A stretch of 64,000 nucleotides of DNA from Mesorhizobium sp. WSM4306 (GCF_007003975.1 NZ_VFTC01000030.1:1-64000), one strand, 5' to 3'. Counted from the first letter of the stretch, positions 41,868 through 51,489 are shown. A program made the numbers and translations. The notes: a model not told the origin generated them from the sequence alone.

Positions 41868-43124
41868 TCAGGCCCACTCGCCCTCGCGCATCACCGGCAC
41901 CTTGCGGCCGTCCTTGTGGACGCCGTCTATGTCGATCTTGTCCGAGCCGATCATCCAGTCGATGTGGATGAAACTCTTGTTGCCGCCGCGCCGGGCGATC
42001 TCGTCCTGGCTGAGCGAGGCGCCGTCGACGAAGCATTTCGAATAGCACTGGCCGAGCGCGATGTGGCAGGCGGCGTTCTCGTCGAAAAGCGTGTTGAAGA
42101 ACAACAGACCGCTGGCCGAGATCGGCGAGGAATGCGGCACCAGCGCCACTTCGCCGAGCCGGCGCGAACCTTCGTCGGTGTCGAGCACTTTCTTCAGCAC
42201 ATCCTCGCCCTTGGACGCCTTGGCTTCGACGATCCTGCCGTCCTCGAAACGCACCGAAATGTCGTCGATCAGCGTGCCCTGGTAGGACAGCGGCTTGGTC
42301 GAGGAGACATGTCCGGAGACGCGCCGTGCATGCGGCGTGGTGAAGACTTCCTCGGTCGGGATGTTGGGGTTGCAGGTGACGCCATTCTTGGCCGTCGAGG
42401 CGCCGCCCATCCATTCATGGCCGTCGGCCAGCCCGACGGTGAGGTCGGTGCCCGGCCCGGTGAAATGCAGGGCATGGAAATTGTGGCCGTTCAGCCACTC
42501 GGTGCGGCCGCGCAGCGCTGCATTGTGCGCCGTCCAGTTTGCGATCGGGTCTTCCACATCGACACGCGATGCCGAAAAGATGGCATCGGCGAGCCTGACC
42601 ACGGCGACATCGTCGGCATCGCCGGGGAAGACCTGCTTGGCCCAGGCGAGATCGGGATAGGCGACGATGTTCCAGTTGATGTCGAAGCCGGTGATCTTCT
42701 CCAGCGCCGGCTGGTAGGCCATCGAGTTCGCCTTGTTGGCGCGCGCCACTTTGGCCGGGTCCTGCGCCGACAGCAGCGACGGGTCTTCGCCGCGCACCGC
42801 AAGCCGCGCCGCATTGCCGGCGAAGGCTTTCGCCATTCCCTCATACATCCAGCCGGCGGCGCGGTCGAAGCCGGCATCGGCACCGTAGCGGAAGCGCGCC
42901 AGCGTGATCTCGTCATCGTTGAAGATCGGCGTCACCAGCCCGGCGCCGGCCTTGTAGGCGTGCTCGACGATGCGCCTGGTCAGCGGCAGGGCCGCAATCG
43001 ACGAGGTCAGCACCAGATCCTGGCCCGGCTGCAACTGCAGCCCGACCTTGATGGCGACTTCCGCCAGCCTGTCGAGCTTCACCGGGTCGATCGTTGCGGA
43101 AACGCCGCGCGAATGTGTGGTCAT
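41868..43124 (-). CDS. M29-family aminopeptidase
   Basis: A 418-residue cytosolic metallo-aminopeptidase of the AmpS/PepS/thermophilic type. Metal-site regions are visible: NIPTEEVFTTPH, GEVALVPHSSPI, and the C-terminal FIHIDWMIGS (His and Asp). I start at ATG 43124 (MTTHSRG); the frame to 43193 is unsupported. It is full length for the family and frees N-terminal residues from peptides. Confidence 0.88.
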   Translation of the reverse strand: MTTHSRGVSATIDPVKLDRLAEVAIKVGLQLQPGQDLVLTSSIAALPLTRRIVEHAYKAGAGLVTPIFNDDEITLARFRYGADAGFDRAAGWMYEGMAKAFAGNAARLAVRGEDPSLLSAQDPAKVARANKANSMAYQPALEKITGFDINWNIVAYPDLAWAKQVFPGDADDVAVVRLADAIFSASRVDVEDPIANWTAHNAALRGRTEWLNGHNFHALHFTGPGTDLTVGLADGHEWMGGASTAKNGVTCNPNIPTEEVFTTPHARRVSGHVSSTKPLSYQGTLIDDISVRFEDGRIVEAKASKGEDVLKKVLDTDEGSRRLGEVALVPHSSPISASGLLFFNTLFDENAACHIALGQCYSKCFVDGASLSQDEIARRGGNKSFIHIDWMIGSDKIDIDGVHKDGRKVPVMREGEWA

Positions 43125-43211
43125 GATCCTGCCTGCCTTGGTCTTGGGGGTGAAGGTTTCAACATAGAGCGGCGCGGCTCCCCTTTCCAGCATCGTCGCG
43201 ATGGCCAGCGT

Positions 43212-44126
43212 TTACGCAGCGCTATCGAGGGACTGGAACAGCGCCACGGTCGCCGCGATCTCCTCGCGGACCCAGATCTTGAAATCGCGGACCTTGCGGC
43301 TTTCGGCTTTGGTCGCCGAGGTCACCAGCCAGTAGCCAAGACCGCTCTGCGCCCGCACACCAAAAGGCGCGACAAGGCGGCCGTCGGCGAGCGCATCGGC
43401 GGCCAGCAATTGCCAGCCGAGCATGACGCCATGGCCGGCGATCGCCGATTCCAGGCATAGCATCGGATCGGTGAAGCGCGCCCCCTTGCGGAAGGTGACC
43501 GGGTCGACGCCGGCGGCGGCAAACCAGCTGTCCCAGGTGATCATCGCCCGCCCGTCGGTGATGGCGCAGGTCTGCGCCAGATCCCCGATCGTGTGAAGCT
43601 TGCTCGCGATCGACGGCGCGCAGACCGGAAAGACTTCCTGCGCCAGCAGCAGTTCGGCCCGTCCGCCCGGCCATTTGCCGTCGCCGAGCCGGATGGCGAT
43701 GTCGATATCGGAGCGCTCGAGATCGGCCAACCGAACCGAGGCGTCGATGCGCAGCAGCACATTGGGATGCCGATCGAAGTGACGTGACAGCCGCGGCAGC
43801 AGCCATTTCGAAGCGAAGGCCGGCGCCACCGAAACCACCAGCGTGCACTGGTTTGCCTCGTCGGCAAGCGCCACAGCTTGCGTCAGTTCGCGAAACCCGG
43901 CGCCCAGCCGGGCGGAAAAAACCACGCCGAATTCGGTCAGCACCAGCCCGCTTGCCGTTCGCTCGAACAGCGCCTGTCCGAGCTGCTTTTCGGTGCGGTT
44001 GATCTGCTGGCTGACGGCGCTGACCGAGACATTGAGTTCGCCGGCCGCCGCCGCGAGCGAGCCGAGGCGAGCAACGGTTTCGACGGCGCGCAAGCCGTTG
44101 AGATGGACGCGGTTCAGCATAGCCAT
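43212..44126 (-). CDS. LysR-family regulator (GcvA-like)
   Basis: A 304-residue LysR protein. HTH: VHLNGLRAVETVARLGSLAA, AAGELNVSVSAVSQQINRTE; effector domain: VVSVAPAFASKWLLPRLSRH, DIAIRLGDGKWPGG, ESAIAGHGVMLGWQLLA. Its neighbours are the M29 peptidase behind it and a small divergent gene, so the target is not obvious. Confidence 0.85.
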   Translation of the reverse strand: MAMLNRVHLNGLRAVETVARLGSLAAAAGELNVSVSAVSQQINRTEKQLGQALFERTASGLVLTEFGVVFSARLGAGFRELTQAVALADEANQCTLVVSVAPAFASKWLLPRLSRHFDRHPNVLLRIDASVRLADLERSDIDIAIRLGDGKWPGGRAELLLAQEVFPVCAPSIASKLHTIGDLAQTCAITDGRAMITWDSWFAAAGVDPVTFRKGARFTDPMLCLESAIAGHGVMLGWQLLAADALADGRLVAPFGVRAQSGLGYWLVTSATKAESRKVRDFKIWVREEIAATVALFQSLDSAA

Positions 44127-44220
44127 TTCAGTTTTTCTAAACCGCTACGGCTGAAATCTCAATTGAAAGACGGCGCGGGGAGGCGGATTTTAGCGGGACA
44201 GTCAGACCAAGGAGGCGAGG

Positions 44221-44436
44221 ATGGTGACGCTCCTATCACTGCTCAAGATCTTTGCGGCCGTGGGCGCGCGGCGAGCCCCGCGCCAGAATGCCGATGCCGT
44301 CAATTGGGTGACCGATCCGCTGTCGCACCCGGTGCTCGACACCATGTCGGAGCGCGAACTCGGCGACATGCCGTTCCGGCTGACGGCGCGGCGGACTGCG
44401 TATGAGACCGGCACTGCACCCGCCGGCTGCGGTTAA
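44221..44436 (+). CDS. Small DUF1127-like protein
   Basis: A 71-residue protein starting at an ATG shortly after GGAGG. Its core, HPVLDTMSERELGDMPF, resembles the LSDRELADIG helix of DUF1127 proteins, which are abundant small proteins in rhizobia, some of them RNA-binding. The match is partial. It diverges from the LysR gene. Confidence 0.55.
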   Translation: MVTLLSLLKIFAAVGARRAPRQNADAVNWVTDPLSHPVLDTMSERELGDMPFRLTARRTAYETGTAPAGCG

Positions 44437-44525
44437 GCGCGACGAAGCGTTAGCCCTCGGCCCGGCCTGCTGGCCCAACACAAAGCGGATTGTCTCGGCG
44501 GCCACCAAATCTATTGTGCGCTGCA

Positions 44526-45683
44526 ATGAACGCCGCGTCGTCACCCCTACGCCTGGCTCTCGCCGGCATGATCGCCCTGGCCGTCGCCATGGGCATCGGC
44601 CGCTTCGTCTACACGCCGATCCTGCCCGGCATGATGGAAGAACTCCATCTGTCGCCGGCCGATGCCGGCTGGATCGCCTCGGCCAACTATCTCGGCTACC
44701 TCGTCGGCGCGCTTGCCGCGGCCGGCGGCTGGGCGCATGGGCGCGAGCGAATGCTGATGTTTGGCGGCCTTGCAGCAAGTGCTGCACTCTCCGCCCTGAT
44801 GGGGCTGACCGAAACGATGACAGCCTTTGTCGTCATCCGTTTCCTTGCCGGTCTGGCCAGCGCCTTCGTCATGGTGTTCATGGCCAGCATCGTCTTTGGT
44901 CATCTGGCTGCCGCCAACAGAAGCGACCTGCAGGCGCTGCATTTCGGCGGCGTTGGCCTCGGCATCGCGGCGTCCTCGGCACTGATGGCGGTTCTTGTCA
45001 CCGAACATGCCGGCTGGCCGGCGGGCTGGCTGTGGTCGGGCGCGATTTCGGCTGGCGGGCCGGTCCTAGTCGCCTGGCTCGCCGGTTCCACCGCACCTGC
45101 CAACGGCGTGGCGGGTCGCGAACCGGCGTTGCCCAAGGACCGGTCGCTGGCAAAAGTCATCATCGCCTATGGCCTGTTCGGCTTCGGCTATGTGGTGACG
45201 GCGACGTTCCTCGTCGCCATCGTGCGCCAGGGCGGCGGCGGCCGCGTCTTCGAGGCCGCCGTCTGGATGGTCACCGGCCTTGCCGGCTTTCCCTCGGTCT
45301 GGCTCTGGCAGAAGATTGCGGCACGGATCGGGCTCTACGCAGCCTATGCCGTGGGCTGCCTGGTCGAAGTGGTCGGCGTCACCGCCAGCGTCGCCATGGG
45401 TGGTACCGTCGGGCCGGTGCTGGCAGGCGTCCTGCTCGGCGGCACCTTCATCGCCATCACCGCGCTCGGCCTGCAGACCGCAAGGCAGCTCGTGCCGCAG
45501 GCGCCGCGCCGCATCTTCGCGCTCATGACTGCGTCCTTCGGCATCGGCCAGATCGTCGGCCCGATCGTCGCCGGCCTGCTGGCGCAGGCCTCGGGCAACT
45601 TCTTCCTCGCCTCGATCGTAGCTGCTGCCGTATTGCTGGTATCTGCAGGGGTCACCTGGTCGGCCGCGCCAAAATCGCCATGA
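44526..45683 (+). CDS. YbfB/YjiJ-family MFS transporter
   Basis: A 385-residue membrane transporter with about 12 hydrophobic segments. The YbfB/YjiJ opening is clear (LAGMIALAVAMGIGRFVYTP, ILPGMMEE), with AGWIASANYLGYLVGALAAA next. The start is ATG 44526. Substrates of this family are mostly unknown; efflux of small molecules is suspected. It stands 114 bp upstream of bacA in the same direction. Confidence 0.85.
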   Translation: MNAASSPLRLALAGMIALAVAMGIGRFVYTPILPGMMEELHLSPADAGWIASANYLGYLVGALAAAGGWAHGRERMLMFGGLAASAALSALMGLTETMTAFVVIRFLAGLASAFVMVFMASIVFGHLAAANRSDLQALHFGGVGLGIAASSALMAVLVTEHAGWPAGWLWSGAISAGGPVLVAWLAGSTAPANGVAGREPALPKDRSLAKVIIAYGLFGFGYVVTATFLVAIVRQGGGGRVFEAAVWMVTGLAGFPSVWLWQKIAARIGLYAAYAVGCLVEVVGVTASVAMGGTVGPVLAGVLLGGTFIAITALGLQTARQLVPQAPRRIFALMTASFGIGQIVGPIVAGLLAQASGNFFLASIVAAAVLLVSAGVTWSAAPKSP

Positions 45684-45754
45684 TTGTGGTCTTGCTCGGT
45701 GCCGGGCACCGGGCACGGGCATTTGCTTTCCAGCTAATGTGTGACTTTATGCCC

Positions 45755-45766
45755 GCTGATATCAGC
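45755..45766. promoter_or_regulatory. 12-bp palindrome upstream of bacA
   Basis: GCTGATATCAGC, perfectly self-complementary, 31 bp before the proposed GTG start of bacA. It may be an operator or part of the leader; there is no further evidence. Confidence 0.35.
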
Positions 45767-45797
45767 TGATTTGCCCCCGACCGAGGATTTCACCACA

Positions 45798-47066
45798 GTG
45801 TTCGTATCGTTTTTTCCGCAGCCGAAGATTTTTTTCACTTCGGCGGTCGTCTGGACTGCTGTTCTCGTGGCAGGCTGGTTCCTCGGTGGTGACCAGCTCG
45901 GCGCGTTTGTCGGCCTGCCTCCGGCTCTTGCCGATGCGCCGCCCATCATAGGTGTCTCGGTGTTCTGGTCGCCCCCGTTCCTCTGGTTTTACATCTACTA
46001 TGCGCTTGGCGTTTTGATATTCTATGGCTTCTGGCACTGGTATTCCCCGCACCCGTGGGACCAATGGTCTATCCTCGGCAGTTCGCTGCTCTTGTTCACG
46101 ACCTATTTTCAGGTGCAGGTGAGCGTGGCGATCAACGCTTGGTATGGACCATTCTGGGACCTCATTCAGGGCATCGTGAGCAAAACCGTAAAGGCAACCG
46201 AGGCTGATCTTTATGCTCAAATAATCACTTTCCTCGGTATCGCTCTGGTCGCGGTTACCGTGTTCGTTTTGACGAATTTCTTCGTCAGCCACTGGGTGTT
46301 CCGCTGGCGCACCGCGATGAACAATTACTACATGTCTTATTGGCCGAAGCTGCGCCATATCGAGGGCGCCGCACAGCGCGTGCAGGAAGACACGATGCGG
46401 TTTTCCAAGATCATGGAAGACCTTGGCACCAGCTTCGTCGATTCCATCATGACCCTCATCGCTTTCATGCCGATCCTGCTCGGTTATTCCAAGCATATCA
46501 CAGAGTTGCCATTCATCGGCCACGTTCCGCAGCCGCTGGTTTTGGCTGCGATCTTCTGGGCAATCTTCGGCACAGTCATCATTGCGACCGCAGGCATCAA
46601 GCTCCCTGGCTTGCAGTTCCGCAACCAGCGCGTCGAGGCTGCGTATCGCAAGGAACTTGTCTACGGTGAGGACGATTCGGCCCGGGCGCAGCCGCCGACC
46701 GTCACGGAGCTGTTTGCGAATGTGCGGCAAAACTACTTTCGCCTGTATTTCCACTACGTGTATTTCAACGTGGTCCGCTATCTCTATCTGCAGACCAACA
46801 ACGTCTTCTCCTACTTCCTGATGGTGCCTTCCATGATCGCTGGAACGCTGACGCTGGGTCTCATCAACCAAGTCAGTTCAGCCTTCAGCCAGGTAACCAA
46901 CTCATTCCAGTATCTCGTCAATTCCTGGTCGACGATTGTCGAGCTTCTGTCAGTCCACAAGCGCCTGCGCGCCTTCGAGGCGACGATCCGCGGCGAGCAG
47001 CTTCCCGATATAGACCGTCGCTTCATGGAACGTCACGAACAGGCAAAGGAACCAGACCCGGCCTGA
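45798..47066 (+). CDS. bacA: SbmA/BacA peptide transporter
   Basis: A 422-residue inner-membrane protein that imports peptides, including host antimicrobial and nodule-specific cysteine-rich peptides, and is needed for bacteroid survival in some legumes. The N-terminus FVSFFPQPKIFFTSAVVWTA and the segment FWSPPFLWFYIYYALGVLIF are typical of BacA. The seven or eight hydrophobic segments are followed by the cytosolic-like tail. I choose the GTG at 45798, which places the family N-terminus at residue 1; a longer frame from 45741 adds non-homologous residues. It is full length. Confidence 0.9.
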   Translation: MFVSFFPQPKIFFTSAVVWTAVLVAGWFLGGDQLGAFVGLPPALADAPPIIGVSVFWSPPFLWFYIYYALGVLIFYGFWHWYSPHPWDQWSILGSSLLLFTTYFQVQVSVAINAWYGPFWDLIQGIVSKTVKATEADLYAQIITFLGIALVAVTVFVLTNFFVSHWVFRWRTAMNNYYMSYWPKLRHIEGAAQRVQEDTMRFSKIMEDLGTSFVDSIMTLIAFMPILLGYSKHITELPFIGHVPQPLVLAAIFWAIFGTVIIATAGIKLPGLQFRNQRVEAAYRKELVYGEDDSARAQPPTVTELFANVRQNYFRLYFHYVYFNVVRYLYLQTNNVFSYFLMVPSMIAGTLTLGLINQVSSAFSQVTNSFQYLVNSWSTIVELLSVHKRLRAFEATIRGEQLPDIDRRFMERHEQAKEPDPA

Positions 47067-47092
47067 TTGTTTCTGATGGAGACTGTGGGCGC

Positions 47093-48091
47093 TCAGCCGC
47101 CCACCAGCCGTTTCTCGTCGCCATGCCGCGAAACATAATCGCGAAAACTGATGCACTCGACGTCAGCCTTGACACAGACCTCGCCGGCAAAGCGCTCCAG
47201 CGCGTCCCAGTAGGCACCGTTGTTCATCTGCGTGAAATGGAAGCCGAGTTCCAGCGGAATGCGCTTGCCCTGGTATTGCGCGTCGAAGGCGGCACGGAAG
47301 GCTTCGTAGCTCCGCTCAGTGAATTCCGTCGCTCCGCTCGGCCGCTCGAAGCCACCGGAGTGGCGGACAAAGAGATTGTAGTCCATGGCAATCACCGGCC
47401 TTGAGCCGGGACCTTCCGGGATCTCCGGTAGCGAAAAGCGCGTGATACCTCTGCTGGTCGGCGGCTGCACCGGGCCTTGCGAGACGCCGCTGGCGTCGAA
47501 CTGGTAGCCGGCCGCCGGCAGCGCCTCATAGAGTCCTTTGCTGGTCGACAAGTAGGGCGCGCGAAAGCCGACAACGGCATGGGCAATATGGTGCCAGCCG
47601 TTGGGTTCGGGCGTGATGCCGTTGATCGAATAGGCGTTCTTCAAAATGCGCGCGAACGAGGCGAATTCCTTCAACCAGTCGGCCTTGCTCCAGTCCTTGC
47701 CGTCGAAATGGCCGCAGCCATGGCTGGCGATGTCGTGGCCTTCCGACGCGGCGAACCCGATCTGCTCCAGCCGGTCCGCGACTTCCTGTTTCGAGGCGGC
47801 AAAGCCGATGTTGGATTTGCCCGCGGATTTGCCCGGCGGCGTGTATTCGGCGCGCGTCTGCTGCGACAAGAGGAACACGCAGGACAGAAAATAGGTGAAA
47901 TGCGCGCCGGTGCGTTTCGCCAGCGCCCGGCTGCGCTGCCATTGCGAGATCTCGCGGGCGCTGTCGAACGAGATGATGACCACTTGCTTCGGCTTGGCCG
48001 GGGAAGGTGGCGCCGGTGGATCAGCAACGGCCGCGCCGGCCGTGGCGAGCATGGCTGTGGAAAACGCGACAACGCGGGACAAACGAGGCAT
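47093..48091 (-). CDS. Exported polysaccharide deacetylase-like protein
   Basis: A 332-residue protein with an N-terminal signal peptide (cleavage near AAVADPP) and a NodB-like core. The first motif is degenerate: VIISFDSA, with Asp-Ser instead of Asp-Asp. The zinc histidines are present in ASHGCGHFDG, and FRAPYLS gives the third motif. The unusual first motif may alter or abolish deacetylase activity. It is convergent with bacA, 26 bp away. The periplasmic substrate is unknown. Confidence 0.72.
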   Translation of the reverse strand: MPRLSRVVAFSTAMLATAGAAVADPPAPPSPAKPKQVVIISFDSAREISQWQRSRALAKRTGAHFTYFLSCVFLLSQQTRAEYTPPGKSAGKSNIGFAASKQEVADRLEQIGFAASEGHDIASHGCGHFDGKDWSKADWLKEFASFARILKNAYSINGITPEPNGWHHIAHAVVGFRAPYLSTSKGLYEALPAAGYQFDASGVSQGPVQPPTSRGITRFSLPEIPEGPGSRPVIAMDYNLFVRHSGGFERPSGATEFTERSYEAFRAAFDAQYQGKRIPLELGFHFTQMNNGAYWDALERFAGEVCVKADVECISFRDYVSRHGDEKRLVGG

Positions 48092-48285
48092 CGGCAATCT
48101 GGGCTTGATCCGGAGACAGTCGAAGCCGGCTACCGGCAAAATGTGGCGTGGGTCTGACGGCCGCAGGCGGCTGGTCACCGGGCGATTAGCCGATTTTACG
48201 GCCCAGCCCCTTCCATGCCGACAAAATTTCGCTAAAACGCGGGGCTCAAGAAGCGCCCCTGTTGGGGCAGCAATGGTTTTGATTG

Positions 48286-48948
48286 ATGTCCGACGACAGT
48301 TTTATCCGCGAAGTCAACGACGAGATGCGTCGCGACCAGGCACAGGCGCTGTGGGACCGTTTCGGCCCGGCGATCCTTGTCCTCGCCATCTTGGTGGTGC
48401 TCGGCACCGCTGCCTTCGTCGGCTACCGCTATTGGGACGAGAGCCGCGCCAACCGCTCGGGCGATGCCTTTTCGCAGGCGCTGAAGCTTGCCAATGACGG
48501 CAAGAGCGACGATGCGCTGACCGCGCTTCAGCAACTGGAAAAGGATGGCTACGGAGCCTATCCGCTGCTCGCCCGCATGCGCGCGGCAACCGTCAAGGCC
48601 GACAAGGGCGACTTTGCCGCCGCCGTCACGGATTTCGATGGCGTTGCCGCCGACACCGCCATTCCCCAGGGCATTCGCGACATGGCGCGCCTGCGGGCCG
48701 CGCTGCTGCTCGTCGACCACGGCTCTTTCGCCGATGTCTCCAGCCGCGTCGAGGCGCTGACCGCCGACAACAACACGCTGCGCCACACGGCGCGCGAAGC
48801 GCTCGGCCTTGCCGCCTGGAAGGAAGGCAAGACCCAGGACGCGCTGAAACTGTTCGACCAGATCGCCGCCGATGACGGCGCCCCGCGCAATGCGCGCCAG
48901 CGGGCGACCCTGATGTCGGAACTGATCCGCGGCTCGGGCGCGTCATGA
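48286..48948 (+). CDS. YfgM-like tetratricopeptide membrane protein
   Basis: A 220-residue protein with a single N-terminal membrane segment (about residues 29-50, PAILVLAILVVLGTAAFVGY) and a periplasmic TPR domain (FSQALKLANDGKSDDALTAL, QQLEKDGYGAYPLL). This is the YfgM build, a SecYEG ancillary/chaperone partner. The start is ATG 48286 rather than the preceding TTG. It lies 59 bp before der, the same linkage seen around yfgM and der in many proteobacteria. Confidence 0.82.
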   Translation: MSDDSFIREVNDEMRRDQAQALWDRFGPAILVLAILVVLGTAAFVGYRYWDESRANRSGDAFSQALKLANDGKSDDALTALQQLEKDGYGAYPLLARMRAATVKADKGDFAAAVTDFDGVAADTAIPQGIRDMARLRAALLLVDHGSFADVSSRVEALTADNNTLRHTAREALGLAAWKEGKTQDALKLFDQIAADDGAPRNARQRATLMSELIRGSGAS

Positions 48949-49007
48949 TACGCGTCGCCCAAAATGCGCTGCGGTTTTGGGCGATGGATGACGGATTGTA
49001 GGGCCGG

Positions 49008-50438
49008 ATGAGCTTCAAAGTCGCCATTATCGGCCGGCCCAATGTCGGCAAATCGACGCTTTTCAACCGGCTGGTGGGAAGGAAGCTGGCGCTTGTCGAC
49101 GACACGCCGGGCGTCACCCGCGACCGCCGCGTCCACGCGGCCAAACTCTATGACCTGCATTTCGATGTCATCGACACCGCGGGTTTCGAGGACGCGGCCG
49201 CCTCGACGCTGCCCGGCCGCATGCGCGCGCAGACCGAGATCGCCATCCGCGAAGCCGACCTGATCTTCTTCACCATCGACGCCAAGTCCGGCCTGCTGCC
49301 GGACGACCGCACCTTTGCCGAGATCGTGCGCAAGTCCGGCAAGCCGGTCGTGCTGGTCGCCAACAAGGCCGAGGCCAAGGGCGCCCAGGGCGGCATGCTG
49401 GAGGCCTGGGAGCTCGGCCTCGGCGAGCCGATCCCGGTCTCGGCCGAGCACGGCCAGGGCATGCCCGACTTGCGCGATGCGGTGATCGAAGCCCTTGGTG
49501 AGAAGCGCGCATTCGACGAGGAAGAGAACGACGCCGAGGAAGAGGTTGCCGCCAGCGAGGTGCTGATCGGCGAGGACATCACCGATCCCGATGCCGAGCC
49601 GGCCTATGACGACACCAAGCCGATGCGCATCGCCGTCGTCGGCCGTCCCAATGCCGGCAAGTCGACGCTGATCAACGCGCTGATCGGCGAGGAGCGGCTG
49701 CTGACCGGCCCGGAAGCCGGCATCACCCGCGATTCCATCTCCGTCGACTGGGACTGGCATGGTCGGCGGCTGAAGCTGTTCGACACCGCCGGCATGCGCC
49801 GCAAGGCCAGGATCCACGAAAAGCTGGAAGTGATGTCGGTGCAGGACGGCCTGCGCGCCATCCGCTTTGCCGAGATCGTCATCATCGTGCTCGACGCCAC
49901 CATCCCCTTCGAAAAGCAGGACCTGCAGATCGCCGACCTGATCATCCGCGAGGGCAGGGCGCCGGTCATCGCCTTCAACAAATGGGACCTGATCGACAAT
50001 CCGCAGGAGCTGCTGGCCGAACTGCGCGAAAAGACCGGGCGACTGCTGCCGCAGGTGCGCGGCATCCAGGCGGTGACGGTTTCGGCAGAGACCGGGCGCG
50101 GCCTCGACAAGCTCATGGATGCCGTCATCAAGACGCACAAGGTGTGGAACAGCCGCGTTTCCACCGGCAAGCTCAACCGCTGGCTGGAAAGCATTCTGGC
50201 GCATCATCCGCCGCCCGCCGTCGCCGGCCGCCGGCTCAAGGTCAAATATGTCACGCAAGCCAAGACCCGGCCGCCGGGTTTCGTCGTCCAGTGCTCGCGA
50301 CCGGATGCGATGCCGCAATCCTACGTCCGCTATCTCTCCAACAGCCTGCGCGAAGCCTTCGACATGCCGGGCGTGCCGATCAGGATAGCGCTGCGGGCCT
50401 CGGACAATCCATTTGCGGGACGGGCGAAGAAGCGCTGA
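49008..50438 (+). CDS. der: GTPase Der (EngA), ribosome assembly
   Basis: A 476-residue essential GTPase for 50S ribosome maturation. Two G domains are visible: GRPNVGKST (about residues 8-16) with DTPGVTRDR and NKAE, and GRPNAGKST (about 211-219) with DTAGMRRKARIHEKLE and NKWD. The C-terminal KH-like domain follows (PPAVAGRRLKVKYVTQAKTR, IRIALRASDNPF). Full length. Confidence 0.96.
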   Translation: MSFKVAIIGRPNVGKSTLFNRLVGRKLALVDDTPGVTRDRRVHAAKLYDLHFDVIDTAGFEDAAASTLPGRMRAQTEIAIREADLIFFTIDAKSGLLPDDRTFAEIVRKSGKPVVLVANKAEAKGAQGGMLEAWELGLGEPIPVSAEHGQGMPDLRDAVIEALGEKRAFDEEENDAEEEVAASEVLIGEDITDPDAEPAYDDTKPMRIAVVGRPNAGKSTLINALIGEERLLTGPEAGITRDSISVDWDWHGRRLKLFDTAGMRRKARIHEKLEVMSVQDGLRAIRFAEIVIIVLDATIPFEKQDLQIADLIIREGRAPVIAFNKWDLIDNPQELLAELREKTGRLLPQVRGIQAVTVSAETGRGLDKLMDAVIKTHKVWNSRVSTGKLNRWLESILAHHPPPAVAGRRLKVKYVTQAKTRPPGFVVQCSRPDAMPQSYVRYLSNSLREAFDMPGVPIRIALRASDNPFAGRAKKR

Positions 50439-50445
50439 GGGTTGA

Positions 50446-50508
50446 GGCGGCGCCCGCCTCCCTTCGGTCGTCATCCCTAAAGAATGACGAAGTCGAAAGG
50501 CGCCGCCC
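50446..50508. terminator. Large imperfect hairpin between der and lysR
   Basis: The outer arms GGCGGCGCC and GGCGCCGCC enclose an inner stem, TCGTCAT/ATGACGA (50468-50490). It lies in the 76-bp gap between the convergent der and LysR genes and probably serves as a factor-independent or mRNA-stabilising end on both strands, though T-runs are weak. Confidence 0.5.
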
Positions 50509-50514
50509 AAGACC

Positions 50515-51435
50515 TCACGCCACCGCTCTCAGCCCCTCATTCTCCCATGCCCTCTCCGGCAGCGCCTCTATCGCCGCCTGCAACAATATGTCCGCCAGCC
50601 GCGCCGCAACCGGATCCAGCTCGGCGTCCTTCTGGTGCAGCACCAGCGCCATGGTCGGCAGCGCGGGCAAACCGAGCATCTGCGGCGCCATCGCCCTGAC
50701 ATTGGCCGGCAGGCCGATATCTGTGCGGATCGTCAGGCCGAGCCCGGCGGCGACCGCCGCCCATATGCCGCCAAGGCTCGGGCTCGAGAAGACCATCCGC
50801 CACGGCAGGCCGGCGCGGTCGAGCGTTTCCGTCGTCACCGTGCGCAACAGGCATGGCGCTTCCAGCGCCACCAGCGGCAGTGCCTCGCCCTCGCGCAGGC
50901 TGGTCTCAATCAGCTTTGCCGGGCCGATCCAGCGCAACTGCGCATCGCCGACATGCCGGCTGTAGGGCAGCGCCTGGCCGCTGTCCCAGGCCAGCGCAAT
51001 GTCGAGATTGCCTGATGCGATCCGTTCGGCAAGCTCATAACTGCGCCCGATCCTGGCCTCGATCTTGACCTTGGGGTGCGCGCGGGCGAAGCGCCCGAGC
51101 ACCTCCGGCAGCACCGCCTCGCCGAAATCCTCCTGCAGGCCGAGCCTCACCCAGCCCTCCAGTTCGACGTCATGGATGGCGGAAGCTGCCTCGTCATTCA
51201 ACTCGAGCAGCCGCCTGGCATAGCCGAGCATGGTCTCGCCGGCTTCGGTCAGCGCCAGACCGCGCCCCGATTTGCGGAAGATCGGCGTCGCCGCCTGTTC
51301 CTCCAGCTTCTTCAATTGCGCGCTGACCGCCGAGGTCGATCGCCCAAGCCGATCGGCCGCCTTGGCGAAGCTGCCGAGCTCCATGCCGGTGACGAAGCTT
51401 CTGAGGACATCGAGGTCGAAGGTTACGTGCCGCAT
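50515..51435 (-). CDS. LysR-family regulator
   Basis: A 306-residue LysR protein. HTH: LDVLRSFVTGMELGSFAKAA, DRLGRSTSAVSAQLKKLEEQ. The effector domain has NLDIALAWDSGQALPYSRHV and WAAVAAGLGLTIRTDIGLPA. The start is ATG 51435; the frame is open to 52035 but this is antisense to the MFS gene. It diverges from the MFS gene over a 117-bp gap with a long inverted repeat, so it probably controls that transporter and itself. Confidence 0.87.
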   Translation of the reverse strand: MRHVTFDLDVLRSFVTGMELGSFAKAADRLGRSTSAVSAQLKKLEEQAATPIFRKSGRGLALTEAGETMLGYARRLLELNDEAASAIHDVELEGWVRLGLQEDFGEAVLPEVLGRFARAHPKVKIEARIGRSYELAERIASGNLDIALAWDSGQALPYSRHVGDAQLRWIGPAKLIETSLREGEALPLVALEAPCLLRTVTTETLDRAGLPWRMVFSSPSLGGIWAAVAAGLGLTIRTDIGLPANVRAMAPQMLGLPALPTMALVLHQKDAELDPVAARLADILLQAAIEALPERAWENEGLRAVA

Positions 51436-51441
51436 GGAACT

Positions 51442-51489
51442 ATCCTGTTTTTCGGGAGTAACAGTCAAAAAATTCCCGATATTCAGGAT
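51442..51489. promoter_or_regulatory. LysR operator-like inverted repeat
   Basis: Two 16-bp arms, ATCCTGTTTTTCGGGA and TCCCGATATTCAGGAT, complementary at 13 of 16 positions around a 16-nt AT-rich centre. It lies right before the LysR start and ahead of the divergent MFS gene. Confidence 0.65.
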
